Positions 15,665 to 24,850 are shown, counted from the stretch's first letter. The stretch is 64,000 nucleotides of DNA from Micromonospora sp. NBC_01699 (GCF_036250065.1 NZ_CP109199.1:1054001-1118000); one strand, 5' to 3'. Made by a program: numbers and translations. The notes: a model not told the origin generated them from the sequence alone.

Positions 15665-16687
15665 TCAATGGATGATTGGTTGGGTCTGCCGGTGGCCGGA
15701 GTCAAAGCTCAGATCGGAGTAGGCCGAGGAGGAGATGGCGGCGCGGTCGAAGCGGGCCGAGACCGCGTGCAGGTGGGCCACCATCTCCGGCGGTGACTCG
15801 ACGGTGAAGTCGACGTCGAGCACGCTGAGCAGATAGGCCAGCATCCGTGGTGTGTCCGCGCCGAGGTGCAGCCGGCAGGTGTGCCCGTCGACCGCCTCCA
15901 GTCGCCCGTGCAGCGGCCAGATCCGGTCCCGGATCGTCTCGGCCGGCGCATGGAGCAGGACCGACGCCTGGATCGGCCAGACCTCCGCGACCGACCGCGA
16001 CAGGAACGCCGCCGCGTCGCCGTTGTCGGGCGGCTGCCGGGTGCCGGCGAACCGGGGCCCGACCGGGGTGTACGGCCGCAGCCGGTCGAGCCGGAAACTG
16101 CGCCAGCCCTCCCGGTCGAGGTCCCAGGCGACCAGGTACCACCGCCGTCCCCACGACACCAGCCGGTACGGCTCGGTCCGGCGTACGGATTCCGTGTCGT
16201 CGTAGGAGCGGTAGTCGAAACGCAGCAGTTGCCGGTCCCGGCAGGCGGTCGCGACCAGGGTGAGCAGGTCGGTGTCCACCGCCGGCCCGTCCGCCGCCAC
16301 CGGCACGGTGTCGATCTGCATCGCCCCGACCCGGTGCCGCAGCCGCGAGGGCAGCACCTGTTCGAGTTTCATCAGCGCCCGCAGGGCGGTTTCGCCGATG
16401 TCGGTCACGCCGCCACCGGCGACCGTACGCAACGCCACCGCGACCGCTATCGCCTCGTCGTCGTCGAGCACCAGCGGTGGCAGCGCGGCGCCCGAGCCGA
16501 GCCGATAACGGGCACCGGGCCCGATGCCGGCCCACACCGGATAGTCGAGTTCGCGCAGCTTGTCGACGTCGCGGCGGAGCGTACGGGCGCTGATGCCGAG
16601 CCGGTCGGCGAGTTCGGCACCGGACCAGTCCCGCCGGCTCTGGAGCAGGGTGAGCAGTCGCAGCAGCCGGGACGCGTTCGCCAACAT
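15665..16687 (-). CDS. WYL-domain transcriptional regulator (YafY/DeoR type)
   Basis: 340 residues. An N-terminal winged helix (about 5-58; GAELADRLGISARTLRRDVDKL) precedes a WYL domain with the LLRFDYRSYDD and WYLVAWDLDREGWRSFRLDRL stretches, and a C-terminal WCX-type extension. WYL proteins bind nucleic acids or nucleotides and often repress a neighbouring gene. It is divergent from the epoxide hydrolase with 62 bp between the starts, so it is the obvious candidate to control it. Confidence 0.9.
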   Translation of the reverse strand: MLANASRLLRLLTLLQSRRDWSGAELADRLGISARTLRRDVDKLRELDYPVWAGIGPGARYRLGSGAALPPLVLDDDEAIAVAVALRTVAGGGVTDIGETALRALMKLEQVLPSRLRHRVGAMQIDTVPVAADGPAVDTDLLTLVATACRDRQLLRFDYRSYDDTESVRRTEPYRLVSWGRRWYLVAWDLDREGWRSFRLDRLRPYTPVGPRFAGTRQPPDNGDAAAFLSRSVAEVWPIQASVLLHAPAETIRDRIWPLHGRLEAVDGHTCRLHLGADTPRMLAYLLSVLDVDFTVESPPEMVAHLHAVSARFDRAAISSSAYSDLSFDSGHRQTQPIIH

Positions 16688-16749
16688 TCGTTGATCGTGG
16701 CAGGAAAGGCGGACAGGATCCGGCCGGCACCGTCGATAGCGTCAATCAC

Positions 16750-17913
16750 ATGAACAACGAAGAGATCCGGCCTTTTCGCATCGAAGTATTGCAGGCGCAG
16801 CTTGACGATCTCACCCGCCGGCTGGAGCAGACCCGGTGGCCGGACGAGGCGCCCGGCGTCGGCTGGACCTACGGCATACCGCTCGGCTACACCCGAGAGC
16901 TGGCCGAATACTGGCGCACGACGTACGACTGGCGGGCCTGGGAGGCGCGGCTGAACTCGTACCCGCAGTTCCGTACGGAGATCGACGGGCACGACGTACA
17001 TTTCCTGCACGTGCGCTCGGCGCGGGCCGACGCGCTGCCGCTGCTGCTCACTCACGGCTGGCCCGGTTCGGTGGTCGAGTTCCTCGACGTGATCGGTCCG
17101 CTGACCGACCCGGCCGGGTACGGCAGCGACCCGGCCGACGCGTTCCACGTGATCATCCCGACCGTGCCGGGGTTCGGCCTCTCCGGCCAGGCCGCCGGCT
17201 GGTCGGTACAGCGGGCCGCGCCCGCCTGGGCCGAGCTGATGCGCCGGCTCGGCTACTCCCGGTACGTCGCGCACGGCGGCGACACCGGGGCGCTGATCTC
17301 CCGGCAACTCGGGCTGATCGACCCGGATCATCTGGCGGCGGTGCACCTGACCCTGATCCCGTCGGCGTCGCTGACCGCCGAGAACGCCGACCCGTCCGAT
17401 CCGGCCGAGCAGCAGGCGGTCGGGAACGCGGCCCGCTTCGACTACGAGATCGGCGCGTACGCGCTGCTCCAGGCCACCCGCCCGCAGAGTCTCGCGTACG
17501 GGCTGACCGACTCGCCGGTGGGGCAGCTCGCCTGGATCGTGGAGCGGTTCAAGGACTGGACCGACTCCACCGATGTACCCGAGGACGCGGTCGACCGGGA
17601 CGCGATGCTGACCAACGTGATGATCTACTGGCTGAACGCCACCGCCGGCTCGTCGGCCCGGTACTACAAGGAGGAGACCTCCAACTGGGGTGAGCCGGAG
17701 CCACCGTCGAGCGTACCCACGGCGGTCGCCGTGCTGCCCCGCGACATCGGCGCCCCGGTACGCCGCCTCGCCGAGACCAACCACAGGATCGTCCGCTGGA
17801 CCGAGTACGACCGCGGCGGCCACTTCGCCGCCATGGAAGTCCCCGACCTCCTCGTCGCCGACCTCCGGACCTCCTTCCACCCGTACCGCCCCACCCCCCA
17901 GCCCCCGCACTAA
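16750..17913 (+). CDS. Epoxide hydrolase (EHN-type, SgcF-like)
   Basis: 387 residues. An EHN domain (about 6-110, LTRRLEQTRWPDE) is followed by an alpha/beta-hydrolase: oxyanion loop HGWPGS (about 112-117), nucleophile Asp in HGGDTGA (about 178), and catalytic His in RGGHFAAME near 358. Length and layout match SgcF/NcsF2, which hydrolyse the epoxide on nine-membered enediyne cores. It marks the left edge of the cluster; the enediyne role is inferred from context because EHN hydrolases are also common elsewhere. A strong palindrome follows the stop. Confidence 0.85.
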   Translation: MNNEEIRPFRIEVLQAQLDDLTRRLEQTRWPDEAPGVGWTYGIPLGYTRELAEYWRTTYDWRAWEARLNSYPQFRTEIDGHDVHFLHVRSARADALPLLLTHGWPGSVVEFLDVIGPLTDPAGYGSDPADAFHVIIPTVPGFGLSGQAAGWSVQRAAPAWAELMRRLGYSRYVAHGGDTGALISRQLGLIDPDHLAAVHLTLIPSASLTAENADPSDPAEQQAVGNAARFDYEIGAYALLQATRPQSLAYGLTDSPVGQLAWIVERFKDWTDSTDVPEDAVDRDAMLTNVMIYWLNATAGSSARYYKEETSNWGEPEPPSSVPTAVAVLPRDIGAPVRRLAETNHRIVRWTEYDRGGHFAAMEVPDLLVADLRTSFHPYRPTPQPPH

Positions 17914-17971
17914 TCCACAGAAAAACCCCTTCCCCGTCTCACCGGACGAGCGCGGGGCGAGGATTCGCGTT

Positions 17972-18092
17972 GATCTAGGGCAAATACGTGCTAGTTGATC
18001 TCCAATCACACGTATTTGCCCTAGATCGGCGAGGGGTTTGGGGTGCGGGGGGAGGAGGGAGGGGGGAGGGAGGGGGGAGGGGGTGTGGGGGG
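17972..18092. repeat. Dispersed inverted repeat plus G-tract at a convergent gene end, copy 1
   Basis: Perfect 19-bp arms 17972-17990 and 18009-18027 (GATCTAGGGCAAATACGTG) with an 18-bp loop, followed by about 60 bases of G-runs (18031-18092) reaching the next gene's stop codon. A second copy is at 56541-56642. It probably ends transcription from both sides; the G-tract could form a quadruplex. Confidence 0.75.
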
Positions 18093-19022
18093 TTAGTTGT
18101 TGTAGGGGAGGGTGGGGAACCAGCCGAAGCCGAACATCGCGGGCAGCCGGACGTCCCAGTAGACGACGGTGAAGACGCCCAGGGCGATGAGGAGGCTTCC
18201 GGTGATGATGGCCATCCGGACCGGGTTGCGGGCCATCCAGGCCAGGAAACGACCCCGGGTGGCGGCGATGACGAGGGCGAACAGGATCGTGACGATGACG
18301 ATGTTGCCCAGTGACTGGAGTACGAACGCGGCGGCGCCGTACAACGGGTTGCCGGAGTCGACCGCCCAGTGGAACAGCTTGTTGAACAGCGGGTACGGGC
18401 GTCCGATGAGGAAACCGCCGACCAGTGCGCCGAGCACGACGACGCGGGCCACGGGGCGGGTCGCGAACGGGTCGGGCAGTACGCCGAGCGCGGCGAGCCC
18501 GAGGTAGGTCAGCGCCAGTCCGATCACTCCGAAGACCACCGACGACTGGAGGAGCCGTACCGGCATGTCGCCGATGGATTCGGTGGACAGTTGCGGCAGG
18601 CGGTCGCCGAGCAGGACGCCGACGAACCCGTAGACCGCCGACACGGAGACCATGCCGAGCGTCAGCCAGCCCACCGGCCGCAGCATCGTACGCAGGGTGC
18701 CGCTGGTGCCGTCGGTCGCGCCGGCCTGGCTCATCGGTCCGATCGCCGCGGCCATCGCGATGTTGCAGGCGGTGAACGTGCCGGCGAGCCCGGAGACGAA
18801 GGCGAACAGCAGTCCGGCCGCGGTCCCCGCGATGGCGGTGGCCTTGGCGTCGTGGCCGAGCAGGGCGTTGGCGACGTTGTCGCCGATCACCGCGTCGACG
18901 AAGTGGTAGGACCAGACCAGGGCCAGCAGTACGCCGGCCAACGCGCTGAGGACGACGATCCGACCGGTTCGCGGTCGGGTCGCGGTGGGCGGCGCCGTGA
19001 CGAGTTGGGGTGAGACGCTCAC
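18093..19022 (-). CDS. Multi-pass membrane protein encoded downstream of unbU/unbV
   Basis: 309 residues from GTG 19022, chosen for the GAGGAG site five bases upstream. About eight hydrophobic segments. A small-residue-rich GLAGTFTACNIAMAAAIGP motif in an early helix recalls DsbD/CcdA-type transporters, with its single Cys in the membrane. It follows unbU in the same direction, 173 bp apart, and so may export, or shuttle electrons for, the enediyne pathway. Family not certain. Confidence 0.7.
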   Translation of the reverse strand: MSVSPQLVTAPPTATRPRTGRIVVLSALAGVLLALVWSYHFVDAVIGDNVANALLGHDAKATAIAGTAAGLLFAFVSGLAGTFTACNIAMAAAIGPMSQAGATDGTSGTLRTMLRPVGWLTLGMVSVSAVYGFVGVLLGDRLPQLSTESIGDMPVRLLQSSVVFGVIGLALTYLGLAALGVLPDPFATRPVARVVVLGALVGGFLIGRPYPLFNKLFHWAVDSGNPLYGAAAFVLQSLGNIVIVTILFALVIAATRGRFLAWMARNPVRMAIITGSLLIALGVFTVVYWDVRLPAMFGFGWFPTLPYNN

Positions 19023-19042
19023 GGGAACTCCTCTTCGCGGGA

Positions 19043-19133
19043 ACGAGTACGGGCTCCGACGACTGCACGGGACGAGAACGGGCTCCGACGACTGCACGGG
19101 TACGAGAACGACCTCCGACGGCGATGTCGGAGG
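19043..19133. repeat. Short tandem repeat between unbU and the downstream membrane gene
   Basis: A 29-bp unit (19043-19071) is repeated at 19072-19100 with one change, then partly at 19102-19120. The array ends in a hairpin, CCTCCGAC (19112-19119) with GTCGGAGG (19126-19133). It could attenuate transcription into the 18093-19022 gene. Confidence 0.65.
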
Positions 19134-19195
19134 ACGTCAGGTGCACACGGACCGGTACGGGCCCCGGCTCGCCGGGACCCGTACCAGCCCTGTGG

Positions 19196-20236
19196 TCAGG
19201 CGGTTGCCGGTTGTGCCACCACCGTTACCGGAGCGGCCGCACGTTCGCGCCGACGCTCACCGAGCCACCGCATCCACCACCACGTTCCGCGGGCCAGGCA
19301 GACGAGGGTGACCGCGAAGAACAGAGTATAGACGATGTTGAATGCCATCAGAATGCCGTAGACCGTGGCCACGCTGGCACCGAACATGAACTGGTCCCGG
19401 AACCGGCTCGGGGTGGTGCCGGGGTCGGTGACCATGTAGTTGGTGAACAGGATGAAGGCCACCCCGGTCATCGGCACCAGCGCACCCCATAGCGACACGT
19501 CCCAGATCCAGTGCCGGACCAGGGCCTGGAGCACGAAACCACCGCCCCAGCCCATGATCAGGCCGACCTTCTTGGTCAGGGCGGCGTTGAGCACCGTACC
19601 GGCCGCGAGGATGACCACCGGGATCACGATCCGGATCACGTCCGGCACGTTTTCCGTGAAGTGGTACGGCGGCGCGATGTTCACCCAGGAGAACGCCAGC
19701 AGGGTGATCGTGATGCCGAAGTTGGACGGGTTCATGAAGTGCCGGAACCGGCCCTTGATCGGCGCCCGCAGGACGTACTTCTGACCCACCGAGACCACGA
19801 CGGCGAAGGCGATCGGCCAGAAGATGTTGTTCGCGTAGAGCAGCATGTTCGCCGCGAGCGAGGTGATGTGGGCGGGCAGCAGGAAGGTGTAGAGCCCCCA
19901 GGCCCCGTTGCCGGCGTACTCCGCGGGCCGCTTTCCGGCCCAGGCCGCGATCGTCTCGCAGACGAACTCGGTGGTGTAGCCGATCGCGAGGGCGAACAGC
20001 GGCCACGTCCACGGCTGCTCGAATCCGAAGACCGAGTAGCCGAGGATGTTGAAGATGCTCATCGAGATGGCGAAGTTCCGCAGCGCCAGGTAGCGCGGGT
20101 CGGTCGGGTCGATCCGGTTCGTCCGGGCGGGTGCCCCGGTCGAGGCGGTGACCGCCTGGTCGGTCCGGGCCGGCGCGGTGGCGGCCGGGGGACGGACGCC
20201 GACACCGGTGGTGCTGATGCGTTCGACGTGGGTCAT
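19196..20236 (-). CDS. unbU: UnbU: RnfD-like enediyne membrane protein
   Basis: 346 residues, starting in an ATGA overlap with unbV. After a 50-residue Ala/Thr-rich cytoplasmic N-terminus come about nine to ten membrane helices. The region HFMNPSNFGITITLL and the PGTTPSRFRDQFMFG loop resemble RnfD/NqrB-type subunits, the known relatives of UnbU (SgcE5 type). UnbU belongs to the conserved five-gene enediyne warhead cassette; its exact step is unknown, with electron transfer or transport suggested by its relatives. Confidence 0.88.
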   Translation of the reverse strand: MTHVERISTTGVGVRPPAATAPARTDQAVTASTGAPARTNRIDPTDPRYLALRNFAISMSIFNILGYSVFGFEQPWTWPLFALAIGYTTEFVCETIAAWAGKRPAEYAGNGAWGLYTFLLPAHITSLAANMLLYANNIFWPIAFAVVVSVGQKYVLRAPIKGRFRHFMNPSNFGITITLLAFSWVNIAPPYHFTENVPDVIRIVIPVVILAAGTVLNAALTKKVGLIMGWGGGFVLQALVRHWIWDVSLWGALVPMTGVAFILFTNYMVTDPGTTPSRFRDQFMFGASVATVYGILMAFNIVYTLFFAVTLVCLARGTWWWMRWLGERRRERAAAPVTVVAQPATA

Positions 20237-22206
20237 GAGCCCGCCACCTCCTGGGCCTGGCTGGTAAGCATGAAGTCGTGCCAACCGGGGCTCAGGTCGA
20301 GCGTCTGCTTGTGCATCGTGCCGTTGAGGTCACGCCAGCAGATCTCGGCGGAGACCGGCTGGTTCGCCTCGTCGCCGAGCCCGAAGAAGATGTCGAAGCT
20401 GCGCTTGCCGGAGTGGCCACCGCCGCCGTCGAGCTGGGCCACCTGCGTACGCCCGGACTTGGTCACGATCTTCACCAGCGCCCCGTACGCCGGGGTGCCG
20501 ATCGGACCGGTCGCGCCCGGTGTGGCGCCGGCCACCGGCCGGTGCAGCCGAAGGCCGAGGAAGTTGCCGTCGGCGGGCTTGGTGTTGCGGAAGTACGCCG
20601 GCGGTCCCCACTGTCGGGCGACGGCGAAGTCCTGGCTGCCGTCGGCGTTGACGTCGGCGACGGCGACCCCGCGCGACGGCGTGGTGTCGGTCATCCCGAG
20701 GTCCGGGGCGAGGTCGACGTACCGACCGTTGTCCTCTCGCACCCAGAAGGCGAACGGGGACGAGCCGGCGATGTCGTCACCGGGTTCCGCGTTCGGCCAC
20801 ATGTGCGGTTCGGCCAGCATGAGGTCGTTGGCCATGGCGAGTTCCTGGAGCCAGTTCCAACGGTTGATGTGGCCCTTCACGAAGCCGGTGGTCTGGACGA
20901 CGGTGAGCTGGCCGCTGTTGTCGAAGTCGGCCATCTTGGAGTCCCAGCCCCAGCCGACCCAGGCGATGTTCGCCTCGGCGGCCTTGTTGTCGAACGGGGC
21001 GATGCCGCGGCTGAGCTTGTCCCGCGCCTCTTCGACGTTGTCCGCGGTGTTCTTCCAGAGGAAGTTGCTCTCCTCGATGCCCCAGCTCGCGGTGATGTTG
21101 CTGACGAACATGTCGAACCGGCCGGTCGAGTTCAGGTCGCCGAACTCGATCGACATGCCCTTGAAGGAGTCGTGCCCGACAACCAGCGACTTCGGGGTGA
21201 AAGCGCCCCGACGGCCCTCGGCGACGGTGAACTTGATGTTGCCCGGGGTGGAGACATTGTGGAAGAACCGGTCGTTGCCGAAGTCGTTGGCGATGTACAG
21301 CTCGGGCAGCAGATCGCCGTCCAGGTCGGCCGAGCCGGCACCGAGGGTCCAGCCGGTGGCCAGGTCCGGGTCGATGGACCGCTGCTCCTCGTACGTCACC
21401 GACGGCTCGGCGCCGACCGTGGCGGACTTCCAGCGCATCATGTGCGCGCCGCCGGCGTTCTGGGCCCGCGACATGGAGTGGTTCATCGTCACGCCCTTGA
21501 GCCCCTGCGGGTCCAGCACGGCCGTGTCCGGGAAGTAGTTGAACACCCCGATGTCGGGGTGCCCGTCGCCGTCGAAGTCGGCGATGTTCACCGCATTGGT
21601 GTTCCACTGCGGCCCGTGGTAAAGCCCGTCCGGCGCGGTGCCGTACTGGATCAGCTCCATCGGGCGGTAGGTGGCCAGGCTCAGCGGCGCGGACGTGCCG
21701 CGCTGCATGTACAGCACGGGCGTCCGACCCCAGAAGTAGACCAGCAGGTCGGTCCAGCCGTCCTGGTTGAAGTCACCGGGGGCACAGCCCATCGGCGCCA
21801 TCGTCGCGTTCATCGGCAACGGGGCCGGGTCGAGCACGAACGGCGGGTAGGTGCCGCCGCTCTCCGGCGCCGGAGTGACGATCACCGCGTCACTGCGCGT
21901 GTCTACCAGGCACAGGTCGTTGGCGACCCCGCCCCCGTCGAGGTCGTTGACCGAGATGGCCGCGCCGACCGAGGAGATCCAGGACTTGATGTGCTCGTAT
22001 TCGGGGTTCACCTCGCGGACATGGCGCTGCGGCAGCCCTTCGGGCAGTGCGATGGGCAACTCGACGAACCGGAACCGCGAGGCCATCGACGCACGATCTT
22101 CGGCCGACGCCTCCGGTAGTTGAGCGGCCACGAACAGGGTGCCCGTCAGGACGAGCACGAACAGGGCCGGGGTTAACCGGCGAAGGACGCCGGGTTTCGA
22201 TGGCAT
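20233..22206 (-). CDS. unbV: UnbV: exported FG-GAP/ASPIC-UnbV domain protein
   Basis: 657 residues. An N-terminal signal or anchor segment (about 10-28) is followed by repeated FG-GAP/VCBS blades with calcium-type loops (FNQDGWTDLLVY, DFDGDGHPDIGV, DLDGDLLPELYI, DVNADGSQDFAV), forming a beta-propeller, and a C-terminal ASPIC/UnbV domain (about 560-640, GYxALVKI to SFDIFFGLG). UnbV (SgcE4 type) is part of the enediyne warhead cassette and overlaps unbU. The signal indicates that it acts outside or on the outer membrane face. Confidence 0.92.
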   Translation of the reverse strand: MPSKPGVLRRLTPALFVLVLTGTLFVAAQLPEASAEDRASMASRFRFVELPIALPEGLPQRHVREVNPEYEHIKSWISSVGAAISVNDLDGGGVANDLCLVDTRSDAVIVTPAPESGGTYPPFVLDPAPLPMNATMAPMGCAPGDFNQDGWTDLLVYFWGRTPVLYMQRGTSAPLSLATYRPMELIQYGTAPDGLYHGPQWNTNAVNIADFDGDGHPDIGVFNYFPDTAVLDPQGLKGVTMNHSMSRAQNAGGAHMMRWKSATVGAEPSVTYEEQRSIDPDLATGWTLGAGSADLDGDLLPELYIANDFGNDRFFHNVSTPGNIKFTVAEGRRGAFTPKSLVVGHDSFKGMSIEFGDLNSTGRFDMFVSNITASWGIEESNFLWKNTADNVEEARDKLSRGIAPFDNKAAEANIAWVGWGWDSKMADFDNSGQLTVVQTTGFVKGHINRWNWLQELAMANDLMLAEPHMWPNAEPGDDIAGSSPFAFWVREDNGRYVDLAPDLGMTDTTPSRGVAVADVNADGSQDFAVARQWGPPAYFRNTKPADGNFLGLRLHRPVAGATPGATGPIGTPAYGALVKIVTKSGRTQVAQLDGGGGHSGKRSFDIFFGLGDEANQPVSAEICWRDLNGTMHKQTLDLSPGWHDFMLTSQAQEVAGS

Positions 22207-22614
22207 CGTTTTCCCCTCGAAATAGACGGCACAGGGCAGCGCTCGACAACCGGGGATCGCGTCCGGCGATGCACGGTTGTGGTGTGAGTGCTTGCTGGGC
22301 GGGGCTGTGGCCCGTGGAGCCGGGTGGATGTACGGCCGGCGCCCGGCGAGTTATGGACTGCGCCTGGGCGCTCACTGCGCGACGAGCGAGCGTCCTTCCT
22401 TCCTTTGATTATTCCGTCACGCCCGGACCAATTACCTTCCGACCATCGATATCCTCGCGTCGCCTTCACCCGGTGTCTTCTCAAGAAGTGCTCTAAGGTC
22501 GCGTTCCGCCTGACCTGCGCAATTTGGGAGAAGAGCAGCGGCCTCGTCCGGGAATAGTCACGGCAGTGGCGAAAGTGGATTCGCCCCCGCTGGGCGGGGG
22601 CGACGGACGCCCGC
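22207..22614. other. Intergenic region upstream of unbV, with a terminator
   Basis: 408 bp. It should hold the promoter of the unbV-unbU unit, although no clear -35/-10 pair is seen. At 22582-22602 a perfect 9-bp hairpin (CGCCCCCGC, 3-base loop) lies 12 bp beyond the MerR stop and should end that transcript. Confidence 0.6.
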
Positions 22615-23265
22615 TCAGTCGACCGGCGGGGCCTGTTCGGGGGCCCCGGCGCCGGCCGCACGCAGGGCGAGATAGTGCTCGTACGCCATCCGGCGCATGG
22701 CGGCGAACGCCACCTCGTACAGCACGGTGCGGGCTACCGCCGAGGCGGTGTTCTCCTGCGGCGACTCGTCCAGCTCGCGCCTGGCCAGGGCGTCGGCGGC
22801 GGAGGCGTACAGCGCGAAGGCGTCGATGTCGCCGTTCCAGCCGAGGTACCGCAGCGCCACGAAGACCTGCGCCAGGGTGGCCCTGGCCGGTGCGTCAGGA
22901 TCAACCCGCCAACCGACATCGCGGACAAATTCGTCAATACGCGACCGTGCCGCCTCCAGGGCGCCGGGCTCCGAGTCGTCCGAGGGGTACTCCGTGAGCA
23001 GTGCCTTGGTGACCACCTTGGCCACCGCCCGAGGTGAGAGGAAATTGTCGTCGATCGCTGCCAGTACCTCGCGGACCGAGGCGATGCTCATCATTCCTAT
23101 GCCGGTCAGGACCCGAATTAGTTTTAGCCGTATAAGATGCTCTTCGTCGTACTCGGCCTGGTTCCGGGCGGTAGGTGTACCTGGTGGCAGCAGCTGCTCT
23201 CTCAGGTAGAACTTGATCGTCGCAACCGGGACCCCGCTCTGCCGGCTGAGTACCGAAATTTTCAT
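22615..23265 (-). CDS. MerR-family regulator, paralogue 1
   Basis: 216 residues. A MerR winged helix at 1-70 (SRQSGVPVATIKFYLREQLLPPG is the helix-turn-helix and wing) and a long helical C-terminal domain without a cysteine metal site, so an organic ligand or protein is more likely than a metal. Roughly two thirds identical, by eye, to the protein at 40872-41525, and their upstream DNA is also alike. GGAG site four bases before ATG. It is divergent from the AraC regulator across 674 bp, placed to control both cluster arms. Confidence 0.88.
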   Translation of the reverse strand: MKISVLSRQSGVPVATIKFYLREQLLPPGTPTARNQAEYDEEHLIRLKLIRVLTGIGMMSIASVREVLAAIDDNFLSPRAVAKVVTKALLTEYPSDDSEPGALEAARSRIDEFVRDVGWRVDPDAPARATLAQVFVALRYLGWNGDIDAFALYASAADALARRELDESPQENTASAVARTVLYEVAFAAMRRMAYEHYLALRAAGAGAPEQAPPVD

Positions 23266-23939
23266 CGAACTCCAGAGGTTTGTGGGGTCCGCTCAATGCA
23301 TGTTGCCACACATGATCGAGTACCGCAAGCCTTGGCGAGGGCCGGCAAAAGCGGCTCTGACCAGGGGTTTTGTGACGAGCTGAACGGGGCGGGACGGGGG
23401 TCCGGGGGGCGTCGGGGCCGTCCTGCGGGATCGGTACGAGGTGCGAGCAAAGGTGGTATTCCGCAAGATCAGCTATTGAATCACCTCGATCAGTGGCGAA
23501 AGCGGACGCATCACCCGTCCGTGACTCCTGTCGATGGATATCGGGAATCACCACCATCTTCTTTCCAAATTGTTGCTCAGTTCGAACCGGTCCAGACCGT
23601 ACAGAACGTGTCTTCCCAGGCCAGGGGCCCGTAGGTGGGGATCGTAAAGGGTATGTCACCTGCGTAAACACGCTCCGTTGAGGCGGGCATTGCTGATCGT
23701 TACGGAATGGTCTAGCATCGACAACTATCGCTTGTGATGCGTACGGCCACCGGAGTGGGCAATTCCGCGAACCGCACGCTTTCAAGCGATAGCGACTTCG
23801 GGGATGCGTTGTCAGTGGGCCGAAACGAATGGCGAGCGAGGGGCCGCTCCCATTCCGATCGTGCGACGTCAATGAGGATGCGCCTTTGTCCCTGTGTGCA
23901 ACCTGTCGGGTAACGGTTAAGATCCGGGGGAGAATCGCG
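23266..23939. promoter_or_regulatory. Large divergent control region between MerR and AraC genes
   Basis: 674 bp with no credible gene. The first 120 bp resemble the DNA upstream of the second MerR gene (41526-41640). Within it CTATCGCTTG (23725-23734) is inversely repeated at 23783-23792, 58 bp centre to centre, possible paired operator halves near the AraC start. Confidence 0.5.
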
Positions 23940-24740
23940 ATGCACGATACCGCCGAACAAGCTGTCGAACGGGTAATCGCCACGATGCTCGACAATCTGA
24001 GCGAGCCTCTCACGATCGACGACATGGCCCGGGTGGCCATGTTCAGCAAGTTCCACTTCTCACGGATGTTCCAGCGCGCAACTGGCCTGTCGCCGGGACG
24101 TTTCCTGTCCGCTCTGCGGCTGCAACGAGCCAAGCAACTGTTGGTCTCGACGTCGCTGAACGTCGCGGACATCAGCATGCGGGTGGGCTACACCAGCGTC
24201 GGCACGTTCAGCTCCCGCTTCTCGCGAAGCGTCGGGCTGTCACCGACCACCTACCGAAGGCTCGGTGGGTACACCCCGCAGATCCGTCCGGACAGCGGCA
24301 CCGAGGCCGCGTACGGCACGGTCAGGGGCGTCATCCACGCCCATCCCACAACGGTGCGTCAGGTCACCTTCGTCGGCCTGTTCCCCGACCGGATCCCGGA
24401 AGGCCGGCCGGTGAGCTGCGCCATCCTGGACCGCGCCGGCCAGTACGCACTGGAGCGGGTACCCAAGGGGGCTTGGTACCTGCTGGCGCACGCGGTTCCG
24501 GCCGGCACGGAGGACTCACCCGACGGCGCCGGCCTGAACTACGACGACCTGTCGGTGGGCATCGTGGGGCCGATCGAGATGCGCCGGGACAGCACCATCG
24601 AGTCCGTCGACCTACAGCTCAAGCCGATGCGGACGATGGATCCGCCGGTGCTGCTGGCGCTGTTCGACGTACGCAAGGACGCGCTGATCCGGGCCGGTGC
24701 CCGTACCAGCAACTCCTACGGGCCGTTTGCCGCGGCCTGA
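23940..24740 (+). CDS. AraC-family transcriptional regulator
   Basis: 266 residues from ATG 23940, preceded by GGGGGAG. Unusually for the family, the two helix-turn-helix motifs are at the N-terminus (about 8-105: LTIDDMARVAMFSKFHFSRMF and DISMRVGYTSVGTFSSRF, ending SPTTYRR), and an about 150-residue C-terminal domain of unknown type follows. It is likely a pathway activator for the enediyne genes. Confidence 0.87.
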   Translation: MHDTAEQAVERVIATMLDNLSEPLTIDDMARVAMFSKFHFSRMFQRATGLSPGRFLSALRLQRAKQLLVSTSLNVADISMRVGYTSVGTFSSRFSRSVGLSPTTYRRLGGYTPQIRPDSGTEAAYGTVRGVIHAHPTTVRQVTFVGLFPDRIPEGRPVSCAILDRAGQYALERVPKGAWYLLAHAVPAGTEDSPDGAGLNYDDLSVGIVGPIEMRRDSTIESVDLQLKPMRTMDPPVLLALFDVRKDALIRAGARTSNSYGPFAAA

Positions 24741-24749
24741 CAGTGTGAA

Positions 24750-24820
24750 CCGGCGAGCGCGAGCCGTTGAACCGGCCGCGCTCGCCGGAACTGCCCGCCG
24801 GCGCGAACGCCGGCGGGCAG
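24750..24820. terminator. Tandem bidirectional hairpins between AraC and P450 genes
   Basis: Two perfect stems: 24750-24761 with 24777-24788 (12 bp), and 24791-24803 with 24808-24820 (13 bp, CGAA loop). They lie between convergent genes and should stop transcription from both sides. Confidence 0.75.
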
Positions 24821-24850
24821 TAACTACATTCCGTACGGTGTCGAGCTGAC

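Noticed and set aside
19043-19133. CRISPR-like short repeats
   Set aside because: Units are directly adjacent with no spacers and no cas genes are near; this is a plain tandem repeat.
20278-22119. Long plus-strand frame opposite unbV
   Set aside because: Shadow of unbV; composition is antisense-like and has no motif.
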